Part shown: positions 18,755-30,053 of the stretch, piece by piece
Layout of the letters: every line of letters starts with the position of its first letter
Position numbering within the stretch: the stretch's first letter is position 1
NCBI RefSeq assembly: GCF_900258045.1
Contig: NZ_OGVD01000004.1
Location: forward strand, 1,116,001 to 1,180,000
Direction: 5' to 3'
Origin: Sphingorhabdus sp. EL138
GTDB taxonomy: Bacteria; Pseudomonadota; Alphaproteobacteria; Sphingomonadales; Sphingomonadaceae
DNA: 64,000 bases
Program-made: the position numbers and the translations under genes
The notes under the pieces: model-generated
What the model was told of the DNA's origin: nothing
The model's input: the letters and a program-made list of their open reading frames with translations, nothing else
The model's database searches: none

Positions 18755-18997
18755 ATGAAAAAAATTATCAAAGCTTCTGCAGTTTCCATCCTCACAATCG
18801 CAATTGCTTCTTGTTCCGGTGAAACAGATGCCCCTGAGGCTGACACAGTTACCGAAACCCGCATGGACGAGGTAGATGTTATCGATGGGACAATCAGCGA
18901 TGATATGGTCGATGTCGATGCTGAGAAAACTGGTGATGAGTTGGCCGGAGATGAGAGCGCTGATGAAAGCGATAGCGATAACCAAGCCGAAGAGTAA
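18755..18997 (+). CDS. small acidic lipoprotein
   Basis: 80 aa. A lipoprotein signal ends in a lipobox (IAIASC at residues 15-20), after which nearly every third residue is D or E and no aromatic residue occurs. AGGAAAAAC precedes the ATG. The mature part is probably disordered and strongly negative. No family recognised. It lies 43 bases after lipB in the same direction. Confidence 0.7.
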   Translation: MKKIIKASAVSILTIAIASCSGETDAPEADTVTETRMDEVDVIDGTISDDMVDVDAEKTGDELAGDESADESDSDNQAEE

Positions 18998-19015
18998 GCA
19001 CCCAGAAAGTTTGAT

Positions 19016-19660
19016 CTAAGCTAAGCCCAGAATTTTGTGAGTTTGCAGAGACAAGCGCCATCTGGGGTTATCTTGAACAAAAGCAATCGCTTCCGCCAAA
19101 TTCCGTTTACTGGCAGTTTCATCCAGGCGGGCATCCATGGGCTGCAGCAGGTGGTTGGCGAAATCCCACTCCTGCATCGCTTTCCAGTCACTTCCGGACT
19201 GCGGCCACACCAGTTTCAGTTCATCACCGGAACGCTGCACAGTCTCGCTCCCTGCTTTCGGACTTATACATATCCAATCAATCGATCGAGGCACCGCCAG
19301 CGTTCCGTTGGACTCAATCGCAATTTCAAATCCGGCTGCATGGAGTGCGTCAATCAGGGCGGAATCGACTTGTAGCATCGGTTCACCGCCGGTGAGCACG
19401 ACAAAACGATCCTCCCGTCCATTGCCCCATTTCGCGGCGATCGCATCTGCAAAAGCAGCCGCATCTGGAAATCGTCCACCGCCCTCGCCATCCATTCCGA
19501 CAAAATCGGTGTCGCAAAATTTGCAAACAGCAGTCGTGCGATCTTTTTCAAGACCTGACCATAAGTTACAGCCGGTAAAGCGCGCGAACACAGCTCGGCG
19601 CCCGGCTTTTACACCTTCGCCTTGCAAGGTCAGAAATATCTCTTTGACCGCATAACTCAT
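19016..19660 (-). CDS. queE: 7-carboxy-7-deazaguanine synthase QueE
   Basis: Radical-SAM enzyme making the 7-deazaguanine ring for queuosine. 214 aa. The iron-sulfur ligands follow the extended spacing known for part of this family: C in FTGCNLW, then 14 residues, then CKFC. The N-terminus is typical (KEIFLTLQGEGVKAGRRAVF), as is VLTGGEPMLQ. Its ATG shares one base with the queC stop (TAATG). queD and queF are not in the window. Confidence 0.94.
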   Translation of the reverse strand: MSYAVKEIFLTLQGEGVKAGRRAVFARFTGCNLWSGLEKDRTTAVCKFCDTDFVGMDGEGGGRFPDAAAFADAIAAKWGNGREDRFVVLTGGEPMLQVDSALIDALHAAGFEIAIESNGTLAVPRSIDWICISPKAGSETVQRSGDELKLVWPQSGSDWKAMQEWDFANHLLQPMDARLDETASKRNLAEAIAFVQDNPRWRLSLQTHKILGLA

Positions 19661-20346
19661 TATTTCAGCGCGTAGCGAGTGGGGTCTGCAATTCCCGCCT
19701 CCTCAAAGCCTTTTTGACGCAAGCGGCAGCTATCACAAAAACCGCAATGCAGATTTCCTTCTGCCGGATCGTAACAGGACCAGCTTAACGCCGGGTCTAT
19801 ATCCAACCGTCGCGCTTCCTTGGCAATGTCGGCTTTGGTCATGTATTGCAGCGGCGTTTTTATCGTGAAACCACTACCCTGATCACCTGCCTTTGTCGCG
19901 AGATCTGCGAGCCTTTCAAATCCCTCAATAAACTCGGGACGGCAATCCGGATAGCCGGAATAGTCCAATGCGTTGACACCGATAAATATATCGCGAGCAT
20001 CTCGCGCTTCCGCCAAACCAAGCGTCAAAGAGAGAAAAATCAGGTTTCGTGCCGGTACATAGGTTACCGGAATCTCGTTGCCGACACCCGATTTCGGAAC
20101 ATCTATATCGTCAGTCAAAGCCGATCCGCCAAAACGACTAAGGTCCAATGGCAAAACGATATGTTCGCTAACATCCAGTTTCGCAGCGATCTGAACGGCC
20201 GACTGGAGCTCGATTTTGTGCCGCTGATTATAATCGATGGTCAACGCCACAATATCAAAACCTTGCTCACGTGCTATCGCGGCGGATACCATGGAGTCGA
20301 GGCCGCCTGAAAGCAGCACAATGGCTTTTTTTCGATCTTGAGACAT
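19660..20346 (-). CDS. queC: 7-cyano-7-deazaguanine synthase QueC
   Basis: ATP-dependent synthesis of preQ0 from carboxydeazaguanine. 228 aa from the ATG at 20346. PP-loop SGGLDSM near the N-terminus; zinc-ligand cysteines at the C-terminus (HCGFCDSCRLR, with an upstream C in SWSCYDP). An upstream start at 20394 adds 16 residues with no support. Operon with queE. I saw no preQ1 riboswitch in the upstream bases. Confidence 0.95.
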   Translation of the reverse strand: MSQDRKKAIVLLSGGLDSMVSAAIAREQGFDIVALTIDYNQRHKIELQSAVQIAAKLDVSEHIVLPLDLSRFGGSALTDDIDVPKSGVGNEIPVTYVPARNLIFLSLTLGLAEARDARDIFIGVNALDYSGYPDCRPEFIEGFERLADLATKAGDQGSGFTIKTPLQYMTKADIAKEARRLDIDPALSWSCYDPAEGNLHCGFCDSCRLRQKGFEEAGIADPTRYALK

Positions 20347-20426
20347 GGTCGCTCCGCTAATGCCCTTCGCTGAGACAATCAAGTGCTCAGACAAGTATTA
20401 ACGCAAGCTTCAAGCGGGTGGGCCAT

Positions 20427-20460
20427 AAAAAATAGGCCGCCATTCCTTTGGAATGCGGCC
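20427..20460 (-). terminator. intrinsic terminator after the secreted hypothetical gene
   Basis: The minus strand reads GGCCGCATTCC, a short loop, then GGAATGGCGGCC (one bulged C), followed by TATTTTTTATGG. It lies about 110 bases beyond the stop at 20573. Confidence 0.85.
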
Positions 20461-20572
20461 CAGTAGGGGTTCTAGTCAAACCCGAAGGGAGAAAGTCATG
20501 TCGAAACATGATGATTTCGGTTTAAAAGAATATGGTTAATATTTGGTAAACGCCGTGCAGGCCCAACGCGGG

Positions 20573-20980
20573 TTAGCAAGTGCCGGTTCTACGGCCTTCC
20601 ACACTAAAAGAAAATGGCGCGTTGCCCTCGATGCCTTGCGACTGGATTTGCACCAAGCCACTGGATTCACGCTTGATCGTGGTCACGCCGTGATCAAAAC
20701 TACCACATTTATAGCTAACCCGAATGCTGTTGGGCGTATCTTGAATCACGTATCGCGAACAAGCCACTCCGCTGTGCTTGATTTGCAGTAAAATTCCTGG
20801 ATCACCGAGACAAACTTTCTGACCACCATTGTCGGAACCTCGTGCTTTCAGTGTCCACTCCCCTTTCTGCAAACTGTTCAACAGTGCAAGTTCAGGAGCC
20901 TGCGCCGGCGCAGATACAGAAAATGCCATGAATGCAGCGGCTGATGCGCTGATAGCCTTTATCAGTGTTACGCCCTTCAT
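20573..20980 (-). CDS. exported hypothetical protein
   Basis: 135 aa with a signal peptide ending near residue 27 (FSVSAPAQA). The mature part has four cysteines, in VCLGDPG, VACSRY, YKCGSF and a terminal GTC, probably forming two disulfides in the periplasm. The sentence-like motif LVQIQSQGIEGNAPFSF suggests a conserved family related to DUF3617-type proteins, but I cannot confirm it. Single gene with its own terminator. Confidence 0.75.
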   Translation of the reverse strand: MKGVTLIKAISASAAAFMAFSVSAPAQAPELALLNSLQKGEWTLKARGSDNGGQKVCLGDPGILLQIKHSGVACSRYVIQDTPNSIRVSYKCGSFDHGVTTIKRESSGLVQIQSQGIEGNAPFSFSVEGRRTGTC

Positions 20981-21131
20981 TCTCTGGTTCCTTCTTTACT
21001 ACCACTAACAAACGGTAATCCCGTCGAATGGTTTCACTACTCGATGATTATGGCCAATATCGTGCTCAATTGCGGCAATTGATTGTATGGTTTCGCCAAA
21101 AGCAAGAAATTTGCCTGTTTGTTTTGAAATA

Positions 21132-22046
21132 TCAGTTATTTAAGCTCGCGCTAGAAATCGTGAATTTCCTATTGCAAAACGCACAATCGATGGAGATTTT
21201 TCCATCCGCGTCGACCATATCCTCCTTATCTTCTTTAGGGAATCGCGCAATCACATCCCTGATATGCTCTTCACTACAACGGCATCCCTTAACGAGCGGT
21301 TTACCGCTCAAAACCCTCACTTCGTCGCTCTCGCTAAACAGGCGCCATAGCAAATCTTCCAGCGGCAATGCTGGATTTACTAGTTCTTCCTCCTGAACAC
21401 TGCTGCCCATTATTGCAACATGCTCCCATTCCGGATGATTCATGCGCACGTGGAGCCTTTCTCTCCCTTCCTCGCCATCAGGAAGGTGTTGCACCAGCAA
21501 TCCGCCTGCCACTGTCTGATTATCCTCTATATCAATTGCAACACGAATCACGGTCGGAATCTGCTCAGACTGCATGAAGTAACTTTGCACGGCTTCCGCC
21601 AGGCTAGCACCCTCTAAAGGCACAATTCCCTGGGAGCGTCCCCGTGGTTCAGGATGGTCAAAAGTGATCGCCAGATAGCCTTTGCCGAACAGTGCCATAA
21701 GACTTGGTACCAAAGGCTGGCTCGCCAGACGTTCGGAATCAAACTGAATATAACCCCGAACATCGCCATCTTTATAGTCACAGGCCAGCAGACTGATAAC
21801 ACCGCTTTCTGTTTGGGCTTGGAGAGTTAACTGTGCGTTCTCCTCTTTCAGAAGGGCGCCCAGTAAAGATGTGAGACACATCGCTTCTGCCAACAGAGAC
21901 CTGATCTGAAGCGGATAGTTATGCCCGGATAAGATATCCTCGAGCACCGGCCCCAATCGCACCGCTCGCCCTCGACAATGCTTTGCCGGGATCGAGAATG
22001 ACAGGTTCCTGTCAATCAACGTCGGAATGACGGGGTTTTCAGTCAT
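21132..22046 (-). CDS. hslO: redox-regulated chaperone Hsp33
   Basis: Holdase activated by oxidation of its zinc centre. 304 aa from the ATG at 22046. The C-terminal zinc cysteines are CxC (KGCRCSEE) and CxxC (DCAFC), with the usual linker. The start overlaps the argF stop as ATGA, so it is the third gene of argD-argF-hslO. A longer frame back to 22115 lies inside argF. Confidence 0.96.
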   Translation of the reverse strand: MTENPVIPTLIDRNLSFSIPAKHCRGRAVRLGPVLEDILSGHNYPLQIRSLLAEAMCLTSLLGALLKEENAQLTLQAQTESGVISLLACDYKDGDVRGYIQFDSERLASQPLVPSLMALFGKGYLAITFDHPEPRGRSQGIVPLEGASLAEAVQSYFMQSEQIPTVIRVAIDIEDNQTVAGGLLVQHLPDGEEGRERLHVRMNHPEWEHVAIMGSSVQEEELVNPALPLEDLLWRLFSESDEVRVLSGKPLVKGCRCSEEHIRDVIARFPKEDKEDMVDADGKISIDCAFCNRKFTISSASLNN

Positions 22047-22972
22047 CAGATTTGCCCAAAGGCCCAGCGCAAGATCGATTTTTGGGCATGAATACGGTTT
22101 TCTGCTTCGTCCCATACCAGAGATTGTGGACCGTCAATGACAGAGGGCATTACCTCTTCGCCGCGATGAGCAGGAAGGCAGTGCAAGAACACCGCATCCT
22201 GTTTCGCTTTCTCCATAATTACATCGTTGACCTGAAATGGCATCATCGCGTCCATTTTGGTATCTGCATGGGCCTGCCCCATCGACACCCATGTATCTGC
22301 AACGACTACATCAGCGCTAGCCGCCGCTTCCAATGCATCTCGGTGGACACTGATCTTGGCTCCAGCTGCTTGCGCCGCAGCAATAAAGCTTTGGTCGGGG
22401 TCATAGCCTTCCGGGCCGCCGATCCTCACGTTGAACTTCATCAAACCTGCCGCCTCAACTATACTGTTGAGAACATTGTTGCCGTCACCCAGCCAGGCGA
22501 CTTCAAGACCGGGAAGAGCTTTGCCATGTTCGATAAGAGTCAGCAGGTCAGCAACGATCTGACACGGGTGTGAAAGATCAGTCAGGCCATTAATTATTGG
22601 CACAGTGGCATTAGCCGCCAGTTCTTCAACCTTTGCATGATCGTCCGTCCGGATCATTATTGCATCGCACATACGTGACAAGACTTTAGCGGTGTCGGCA
22701 ACTGTCTCTCCGCGCCCGAGTTGCATCGATCCGCTGTCCATTACGATACTGGTCCCGCCCAGTTGGCGGATCGCAATATCAAATGACACACGTGTCCTGG
22801 TGCTGCTCTTTTCAAAGATCATAGCCAAAACATGATCCGCAAGCGGCGCGTCGGTATCAGTTTTCCCCTTTGGCCAGGTTTTCCGAGCATCTTTGCGGTC
22901 GATCGCGTCGTTAATCATCGCGGCGAGTGCATCACCGCCAGCATCGCCGAGGTTCAGGAAATGGCGGGTCAT
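22046..22972 (-). CDS. argF: ornithine carbamoyltransferase
   Basis: Makes citrulline from ornithine and carbamoyl phosphate. 308 aa. The carbamoyl-phosphate loop SSTRTRVSF, the ornithine loop HPCQIVADL and the catalytic HCLPAHRG are all present. The start overlaps the argD stop as ATGA. This is the biosynthetic enzyme in an arginine operon. Confidence 0.97.
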   Translation of the reverse strand: MTRHFLNLGDAGGDALAAMINDAIDRKDARKTWPKGKTDTDAPLADHVLAMIFEKSSTRTRVSFDIAIRQLGGTSIVMDSGSMQLGRGETVADTAKVLSRMCDAIMIRTDDHAKVEELAANATVPIINGLTDLSHPCQIVADLLTLIEHGKALPGLEVAWLGDGNNVLNSIVEAAGLMKFNVRIGGPEGYDPDQSFIAAAQAAGAKISVHRDALEAAASADVVVADTWVSMGQAHADTKMDAMMPFQVNDVIMEKAKQDAVFLHCLPAHRGEEVMPSVIDGPQSLVWDEAENRIHAQKSILRWAFGQI

Positions 22973-24153
22973 GATTCCGGCGCCTTATAGTCAGCAGCGC
23001 CAGCGGATAGCTTCTCGATGAACGTGGCAATATGGCTTTCATCAATGTTGAGTGGCGGCAAAATCCGCAGGGTATTGTCACCCGCGGCCACGGTCAGCAA
23101 ACCATGGTTGTCACGCAAGTGAGCCACAAAGGATCTTGTTTCCTGCGTCATTGTAATACCAAGCATCAGGCCATGTCCCCGCACTCCGGTGAATAGCCCC
23201 GGATAATTGCCGATAAACTGTTCAATGGCAGCGCGGAGTTTGCCGCCGATATCGCGAACATGTTCCAGAAACTCATCATTCGCGACAATATCCCAAACTG
23301 CATTGCCCGCAGCCATGGCTAATGGGTTACCACCATAGGTCGAGCCATGCGTACCAGGAACCATACCTCGTGCCGCTTCTTCGGTTGCCAGGCAGGCTCC
23401 AAAAGGAAAACCGCCACCGATCCCTTTTGCACTGGCCATAATATCTGGCTTTATGTCGTAGAGTTCATGTGCATAGAGCGCTCCGGTCCGAGCGACGCCG
23501 CATTGCACTTCGTCAAGGATCAACAATATACCATGCTTGTCAGCCAATGCGCGAAGACCTTTCATGAAGGCTTCGGAGGCTGGACGGATACCGCCTTCGC
23601 CTTGAATAGGCTCTACCAAAAATGCAGCGGTTTTCGGACCAATCGCGGCCTCCGCGCCTTCAAGATCGTCAAAGTCCACATATTTGAATCCAGCAAGAAG
23701 GGGAGAGAAGCCATGATGCATTTTCTCTTGGTTAGATGCGGATATGGTAGCCATTGTCCGGCCATGAAAAGCATTTTTGAATGTGATGATTTCAAACCGA
23801 TCACTGTCCTGAGACTGATGATATACCCGTGCGGTTTTAATCGCACATTCCACTGCCTCAGCGCCGCTATTGGTAAAGAATACCGTGTCGGCAAACGTTG
23901 TATCGACCAGTCGCTGGGCCAGTTTTTCACCTTGTGGACTGCCGTAGAGATTTGACACATGCATAAGAGTCGCAGCTTGCTCTTGTATCGCCTTTGTCAG
24001 ATGGGGATGACCGTGGCCCAAAAGATTCACCGCAATACCGGTGGCAAAATCAAGCGCGCGACTGCCATCTTCGGAAATCAGCCAAGCGCCTTCACCTCGG
24101 ACAGGACGAAAACCACACCGGGGATATACGGGCATAAGCGGTGTAATAGTCAT
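22969..24153 (-). CDS. argD: acetylornithine aminotransferase
   Basis: PLP enzyme of arginine synthesis, probably also able to use succinyl-diaminopimelate. 394 aa. Class-III motifs: [24 protein letters not shown], the DEVQCG segment, and the PLP lysine in [16 protein letters not shown] precedes the ATG. First gene of argD-argF-hslO. A short leader ORF with a terminator-like hairpin ends 13 bases upstream and may control the operon. Confidence 0.95.
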   Translation of the reverse strand: MTITPLMPVYPRCGFRPVRGEGAWLISEDGSRALDFATGIAVNLLGHGHPHLTKAIQEQAATLMHVSNLYGSPQGEKLAQRLVDTTFADTVFFTNSGAEAVECAIKTARVYHQSQDSDRFEIITFKNAFHGRTMATISASNQEKMHHGFSPLLAGFKYVDFDDLEGAEAAIGPKTAAFLVEPIQGEGGIRPASEAFMKGLRALADKHGILLILDEVQCGVARTGALYAHELYDIKPDIMASAKGIGGGFPFGACLATEEAARGMVPGTHGSTYGGNPLAMAAGNAVWDIVANDEFLEHVRDIGGKLRAAIEQFIGNYPGLFTGVRGHGLMLGITMTQETRSFVAHLRDNHGLLTVAAGDNTLRILPPLNIDESHIATFIEKLSAGAADYKAPES

Positions 24154-24166
24154 GGCTAGAATCCTT

Positions 24167-24253
24167 TTATGATAAAACAGAAAAGGCGACCCGATTGGCC
24201 GCCTCTTTCAAGTGATGATGCTTATATGCATGAACTCGATAACGGTCAATCAT
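24167..24253 (-). CDS. candidate 28-codon leader ORF upstream of argD
   Basis: Minus-strand ATG at 24253, stop TAA at 24169-24167. The peptide reads MIDRYRVHAYKHHH, followed by LKEAANRVAFSVLS. It includes three histidine codons in a row and three arginine codons. The terminator-like hairpin at 24181-24204 lies within its last third, and argD begins 13 bases after its stop. I see no strong ribosome site before the ATG. Whether it is translated is unknown; the arrangement is that of a leader-peptide attenuator. Confidence 0.4.
   Translation of the reverse strand: MIDRYRVHAYKHHHLKEAANRVAFSVLS
24181..24204 (-). promoter_or_regulatory. terminator-like hairpin in the argD leader
   Basis: On the minus strand AGGCG pairs with CGCCT, with an inner CC/GG, and is followed by TTTTCTGTTTT. 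There is no minus-strand gene upstream for it to terminate (katG points the other way). It therefore sits in the leader of the argD transcript, as expected of an attenuator. Confidence 0.5.
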
Positions 24254-24411
24254 TGCAGAATGACTGGGCAGCTATTCAAACGACTTCCGTTTAATCGATT
24301 CAGGCAATCAAACAGAATGTTTTAATTGATTTAGCTGGCTGACGATTCTGTATTATAACAGCTATCAGTTGCAGTTATGCATGACCCCACAAACCAAAAG
24401 GAGAGACTTAA

Positions 24412-26610
<2,199 letters not shown>

Positions 26611-26638
26611 ACAAGCCTTACGGCTGCAGACTTAAAGA

Positions 26639-26669
26639 CGGCTCGCTGGGAAACTAGCGAGCCGTTTTT
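26639..26669 (+). terminator. intrinsic terminator after katG
   Basis: A 9-bp perfect stem (CGGCTCGCT with AGCGAGCCG) and an 7-base loop are followed by six T. Confidence 0.93.
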
Positions 26670-27037
26670 TATAGCTTAGCTTTGGACGCTGCCCAATTCT
26701 GTCCGTCAAACTTGGTGATCTTCGGTTCCAAATCATGCCCCGAGTCCAGACAGTTATAATTAACGCTCCAGCAATCAGGATGGGATCGCGGCTGATAGAA
26801 GCTTTTTACCCCGCAATGACTGCAGAACAAATGATCAGCTTCCCCACTGCCAAATTTATAGCTTGTCAGGTCACTCTCGCCTTGCAGAAGATCAAACTGA
26901 TCATGCGGGATGAACAAATGCAGAAAGCCTGTGCGCGCACAAATCGAGCAATTGCAATCGAGCATGTCCGGCTGTGCCTCAGCTTGCGCAGCGAACCGCA
27001 CGGCACCACAATGGCAACCGCCAGCGACGTCAATCAT
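26669..27037 (-). CDS. GFA/CENP-V domain protein
   Basis: 122 aa zinc protein of the glutathione-dependent formaldehyde-activating (GFA)-like family. Zinc cysteines: GGCHCG near the N-terminus, DCNCSIC, and [10 protein letters not shown]. The true reaction of most members is unknown. The start overlaps the osmC stop by four bases. A second GFA protein of different sequence is at 52.4 kb. Confidence 0.88.
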   Translation of the reverse strand: MIDVAGGCHCGAVRFAAQAEAQPDMLDCNCSICARTGFLHLFIPHDQFDLLQGESDLTSYKFGSGEADHLFCSHCGVKSFYQPRSHPDCWSVNYNCLDSGHDLEPKITKFDGQNWAASKAKL

Positions 27038-27474
27038 GGCTGTACCAGGGTTTCATGAATGTCGATGCGATTTTCCAGGGTCCTGTGCACCGGACATTTT
27101 CCTGCAATTTCCATCAGCTTTTGCCGTTGCTGATCAGACAAATCCCCATGCAAAGTGATCGTCCGATCAATCACATCAATGCGGTTGTCATCATTGTTGC
27201 AGGTCGTGCAATCTTCCACATGATCGCGGCTATGCTCCAGTTCGATACACACGCCTTCCAAAGCTATGCCTTTACGGTCGGCATACATCTTCATCGTCAT
27301 CGATGTGCAGGTCCCCAAAGCCGCGAGCAACAGATCATAAGGCGACGGACCTGTATCATCTCCGCCAAATGACTCGGGTTCATCGGCAGGAAAAACATGT
27401 TTCCCTACCCGGACCGTCTGCTGAAACTTACCCTGGGCGCTTTCTACAGAGACGATGGAAGGATCGGTGGCCAT
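27034..27474 (-). CDS. OsmC family protein
   Basis: 146 aa OsmC/Ohr-type protein, a thiol peroxidase fold acting on organic peroxides in characterised members. The two redox cysteines are in [16 protein letters not shown] and [11 protein letters not shown]. It follows glmS by three bases and overlaps the GFA gene, so these three are probably co-transcribed. Confidence 0.9.
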   Translation of the reverse strand: MATDPSIVSVESAQGKFQQTVRVGKHVFPADEPESFGGDDTGPSPYDLLLAALGTCTSMTMKMYADRKGIALEGVCIELEHSRDHVEDCTTCNNDDNRIDVIDRTITLHGDLSDQQRQKLMEIAGKCPVHRTLENRIDIHETLVQP

Positions 27475-27477
27475 ATT

Positions 27478-29301
27478 CTACTCCACAGTTACTGATTTCG
27501 CGAGATTGCGAGGTTGATCAACATCCGTACCTTTTGCAACCGCCACGTGATAGGCAAGCAACTGCACAGGCACGGCATATACGAGCGGTGCGATAAGCGG
27601 ATGAACCTTCGGCATCTCAATGGTCGCCATACACCCCTCGCCCGCTTCAGCCAAACCGGCAGCATCAGAAATCAGCACAACCTTGCCACCACGCGCCATC
27701 ACTTCCTGCATGTTGCTGACCGTTTTTTCGAATAGCGGACCAGATGGCGCCAGCACGATCACCGGCACGGCCTCGTCAATAAGTGCGATGGGTCCATGCT
27801 TCATCTCACCTGACGCATAACCCTCAGCATGAATATAGCTTATCTCTTTGAGCTTTAACGCCCCCTCCAATGCCAACGGATAATCCGGGCCACGGCCCAG
27901 ATAGAGCACGTCTCGCGCTGGCGCGATCAGATGCGCCATATCGGCTATATCCTCATCATGGGCGAGCGCTGCGTTCAATGCCGCCGGTGCTTCTGCGAGA
28001 TGTTCGACGACTTCATGCTCTTCATCACGAGACATTTTGCCCTTCACCACGGCCAAATGTGCGGCGAGCGCAGCCAGAACGGCCAATTGGCAGGAAAACG
28101 CTTTCGTTGAAGCTACGCCGATTTCGGGACCGGCATGAGTTGGCAGCAGCAGGTCAGCTTCACGCGCCATCGAACTCGTCGGGACATTGACCACTACCGC
28201 GATCTTCTGGCCCTCTTCCTTGCTGTGGCGCAATGCTGCCAGCGTGTCAGCAGTCTCACCCGATTGCGAGATAAACAACGCCAGTCCGCCTGACTCAAGC
28301 ACTGGCTCACGATAGCGAAATTCCGATGCGACATCGAGGTCCACCGGCACACGCGCAAAGGTCTCAAACCAATATTTGGCAACCATCCCGGCATAATAGC
28401 TCGTGCCGCAGGCGACGATGGTTATCCGCCTGATATCCTTGAGATCAAAGTCCATCTGCGGAAGCGCCACTTGTTGCTCGAGCGGCCTGATGTAGCTTTG
28501 CAACGTCTGCGCTACCACTGTCGGCTGCTCGAAAATCTCTTTCTGCATATAGTGGCGATATTGGCCCTTCTCGATCGTTGCAGCCGACACCCCGGAGGTC
28601 GTCACTTCGCGCTCCGCGGGGTTGTTGGCCCTATCGAAAATCTCGGCACCGTCACCGTTAATCACAACCCAGTCCCCTTCTTCGAGATAGGCTATCTTCT
28701 GGGTCAATGGCGCTAAAGCAAGTGCATCGGAGCCGAGATAGGTTTCACCTTCGCCATAACCGACCACAAGTGGTGAACCGAGCCGTGCGCCGATCAGCAG
28801 ATCAGGATTGGACTTGAACGCAATCGCCAGTGCAAAGGCACCGCGCAGTTGCGGCAATACCGCCTGCACAGCTTCTTGCGGAGATTTGCCAGCCTCGACC
28901 TGCTCACTGACCAGATGCGCCACAACTTCAGTATCAGTTTCGCTCTCAAAACTGCGACCCCGCGCCGATAATTTTTCGCGCAGCGGTTTGAAATTCTCGA
29001 TAATACCATTGTGAACCAGTGCCACTTCACTGGTCGCATGCGGATGGGCGTTGCTCGTCGTAGGCGCGCCATGGGTGGCCCAACGGGTATGGGCAATGCC
29101 GATCATTCCCGGAGTATCTTCCTTTTTCAGCGCTTCGACGAGGTTGACCAGCTTGCCCTCGGCGCGACGGCGGATCAGTTGGCCGTCATGAACCGTACAG
29201 ACGCCGGCGCTGTCATAACCGCGATATTCCATCCGCTTCAGGCCATCAACGAGACGATCCGAGACCGCTTCCTTGCCAACAATTCCGATAATTCCGCACA
29301 T
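27478..29301 (-). CDS. glmS: glutamine-fructose-6-phosphate transaminase (isomerising)
   Basis: Forms glucosamine 6-phosphate, the entry to UDP-GlcNAc for peptidoglycan and lipid A. 607 aa. Nucleophile Cys2 (MCGIIGIVG), glutaminase motif RGYDSAG, and the two SIS domains (CGTSYYAG, SQSGETADT), with the usual NLAKSVTVE terminus. glmU lies upstream on the same strand with three small genes between. No glmS ribozyme is expected or seen in this phylum. Confidence 0.98.
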   Translation of the reverse strand: MCGIIGIVGKEAVSDRLVDGLKRMEYRGYDSAGVCTVHDGQLIRRRAEGKLVNLVEALKKEDTPGMIGIAHTRWATHGAPTTSNAHPHATSEVALVHNGIIENFKPLREKLSARGRSFESETDTEVVAHLVSEQVEAGKSPQEAVQAVLPQLRGAFALAIAFKSNPDLLIGARLGSPLVVGYGEGETYLGSDALALAPLTQKIAYLEEGDWVVINGDGAEIFDRANNPAEREVTTSGVSAATIEKGQYRHYMQKEIFEQPTVVAQTLQSYIRPLEQQVALPQMDFDLKDIRRITIVACGTSYYAGMVAKYWFETFARVPVDLDVASEFRYREPVLESGGLALFISQSGETADTLAALRHSKEEGQKIAVVVNVPTSSMAREADLLLPTHAGPEIGVASTKAFSCQLAVLAALAAHLAVVKGKMSRDEEHEVVEHLAEAPAALNAALAHDEDIADMAHLIAPARDVLYLGRGPDYPLALEGALKLKEISYIHAEGYASGEMKHGPIALIDEAVPVIVLAPSGPLFEKTVSNMQEVMARGGKVVLISDAAGLAEAGEGCMATIEMPKVHPLIAPLVYAVPVQLLAYHVAVAKGTDVDQPRNLAKSVTVE

Positions 29302-29319
29302 AGTTCTGAAGCTTTCTTC

Positions 29320-29688
29320 TTAAAGAGTATAGGGGACGCGAATGCCCGGCATTTCCGCCGGAAAGTCACGTGTGTTTCGGGTGATCAAGATGCGCCCGGT
29401 AAGCTGGGCAGAGGCTAGAATGACGGCATCCATGGTTTTCAACCGCCGCCGGTCACTGCGCAGTAAGGCTGCCCGCCGACCAATTTCTTCATTCACCTCA
29501 ATGATGTTGAAAAAGGAGAGAAACGCCTCCGCCCGATCGCCGTCATCCGGCAGCGCCCGGGTCAACACTTCGACCCAGGTCAGCCGGCTGATATAACGCC
29601 GGTCATAGCGCTGCAGTTCAACATTGGCGCGGCCAACATCGTTCAGCGCATCGAAAAGGATATTGCTATCAAAAACCGCTTCGTTCAC
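29320..29688 (-). CDS. PIN-domain toxin (VapC-like)
   Basis: 122 aa. Acidic PIN residues are in place: D7 (VFDSNILFDAL), E40 (LTWVEVL), D87 (KTMDAVILASA) and D108 in RNTRDF, so nuclease activity is likely intact. The start overlaps the antitoxin stop by four bases. By family, toxins of this kind cut tRNA or rRNA; the target here is unknown. Confidence 0.88.
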   Translation of the reverse strand: MNEAVFDSNILFDALNDVGRANVELQRYDRRYISRLTWVEVLTRALPDDGDRAEAFLSFFNIIEVNEEIGRRAALLRSDRRRLKTMDAVILASAQLTGRILITRNTRDFPAEMPGIRVPYTL

Positions 29689-30017
29689 GAGGCGTCCTTC
29701 TTGCGATAACGTTCGGCCTCACGGTCATCGTCGGCGTCGAAAAGGTCGGGAAATTCCTTGCGCACGTCCCAGTAATCAGGATCCCAAGGCCGCGTCCAGG
29801 ACGCCCGCTCGCGCCGCTGCCACGCAACCGGATCACCAACTTCCCGGCGATCGCGCCAGATTCCAAAATATTTCTCAATCCCCTGTTTCGACGCATCCGC
29901 CCGAAACGCCGCAACGGCGTCGCGCAGCAATTGCGCCCGCGACGTCCCCTGCGCCGCCGCCTGAGCATCCAGCCACTGGACATCTTCTTCGGATAGATCG
30001 GCAAGTATGCGAGTCAT
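29685..30017 (-). CDS. ribbon-helix-helix antitoxin of the PIN toxin
   Basis: 110 aa. N-terminal RHH DNA-binding fold (MTRILADLSEEDVQWLDAQA, then GTSRAQLLRDAV). The long C-terminal part is rich in charged and aromatic residues (EKYFGIWRDR, WTRPWDPDYWD) and is likely the toxin-binding arm. A palindrome-rich AT tract covers the start and upstream bases (30014-30047), a probable operator for autorepression. Confidence 0.85.
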   Translation of the reverse strand: MTRILADLSEEDVQWLDAQAAAQGTSRAQLLRDAVAAFRADASKQGIEKYFGIWRDRREVGDPVAWQRRERASWTRPWDPDYWDVRKEFPDLFDADDDREAERYRKKDAS

Positions 30018-30047
30018 GATATACTGATATCATATCATGATATCATG
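30014..30047. promoter_or_regulatory. probable antitoxin operator with repeated TGATATCA palindromes
   Basis: Two perfect TGATATCA palindromes at 30025-30032 and 30038-30045, the second inside a 12-bp palindrome CATGATATCATG (30036-30047). A half-like TGATATAC begins at 30017. The tract covers the antitoxin start codon (30017-30015). Multiple short palindromes ahead of an RHH antitoxin are typical of autoregulation. Confidence 0.65.
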
Positions 30048-30053
30048 TCAAGT

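Noticed and set aside
20347-20573. preQ1 riboswitch ahead of queC-queE
   Set aside because: No C-rich loop with A-rich tail was found; the only hairpin is the terminator of the neighbouring gene.
24330-24390. OxyR binding site upstream of katG
   Set aside because: Several ATA/CTAT fragments occur, but none fits the four-part ATAG-N7-CTAT spacing well enough.
29302-29340. glmS ribozyme
   Set aside because: No room and no matching sequence between the toxin gene and glmS; the ribozyme is typical of Gram-positive bacteria.
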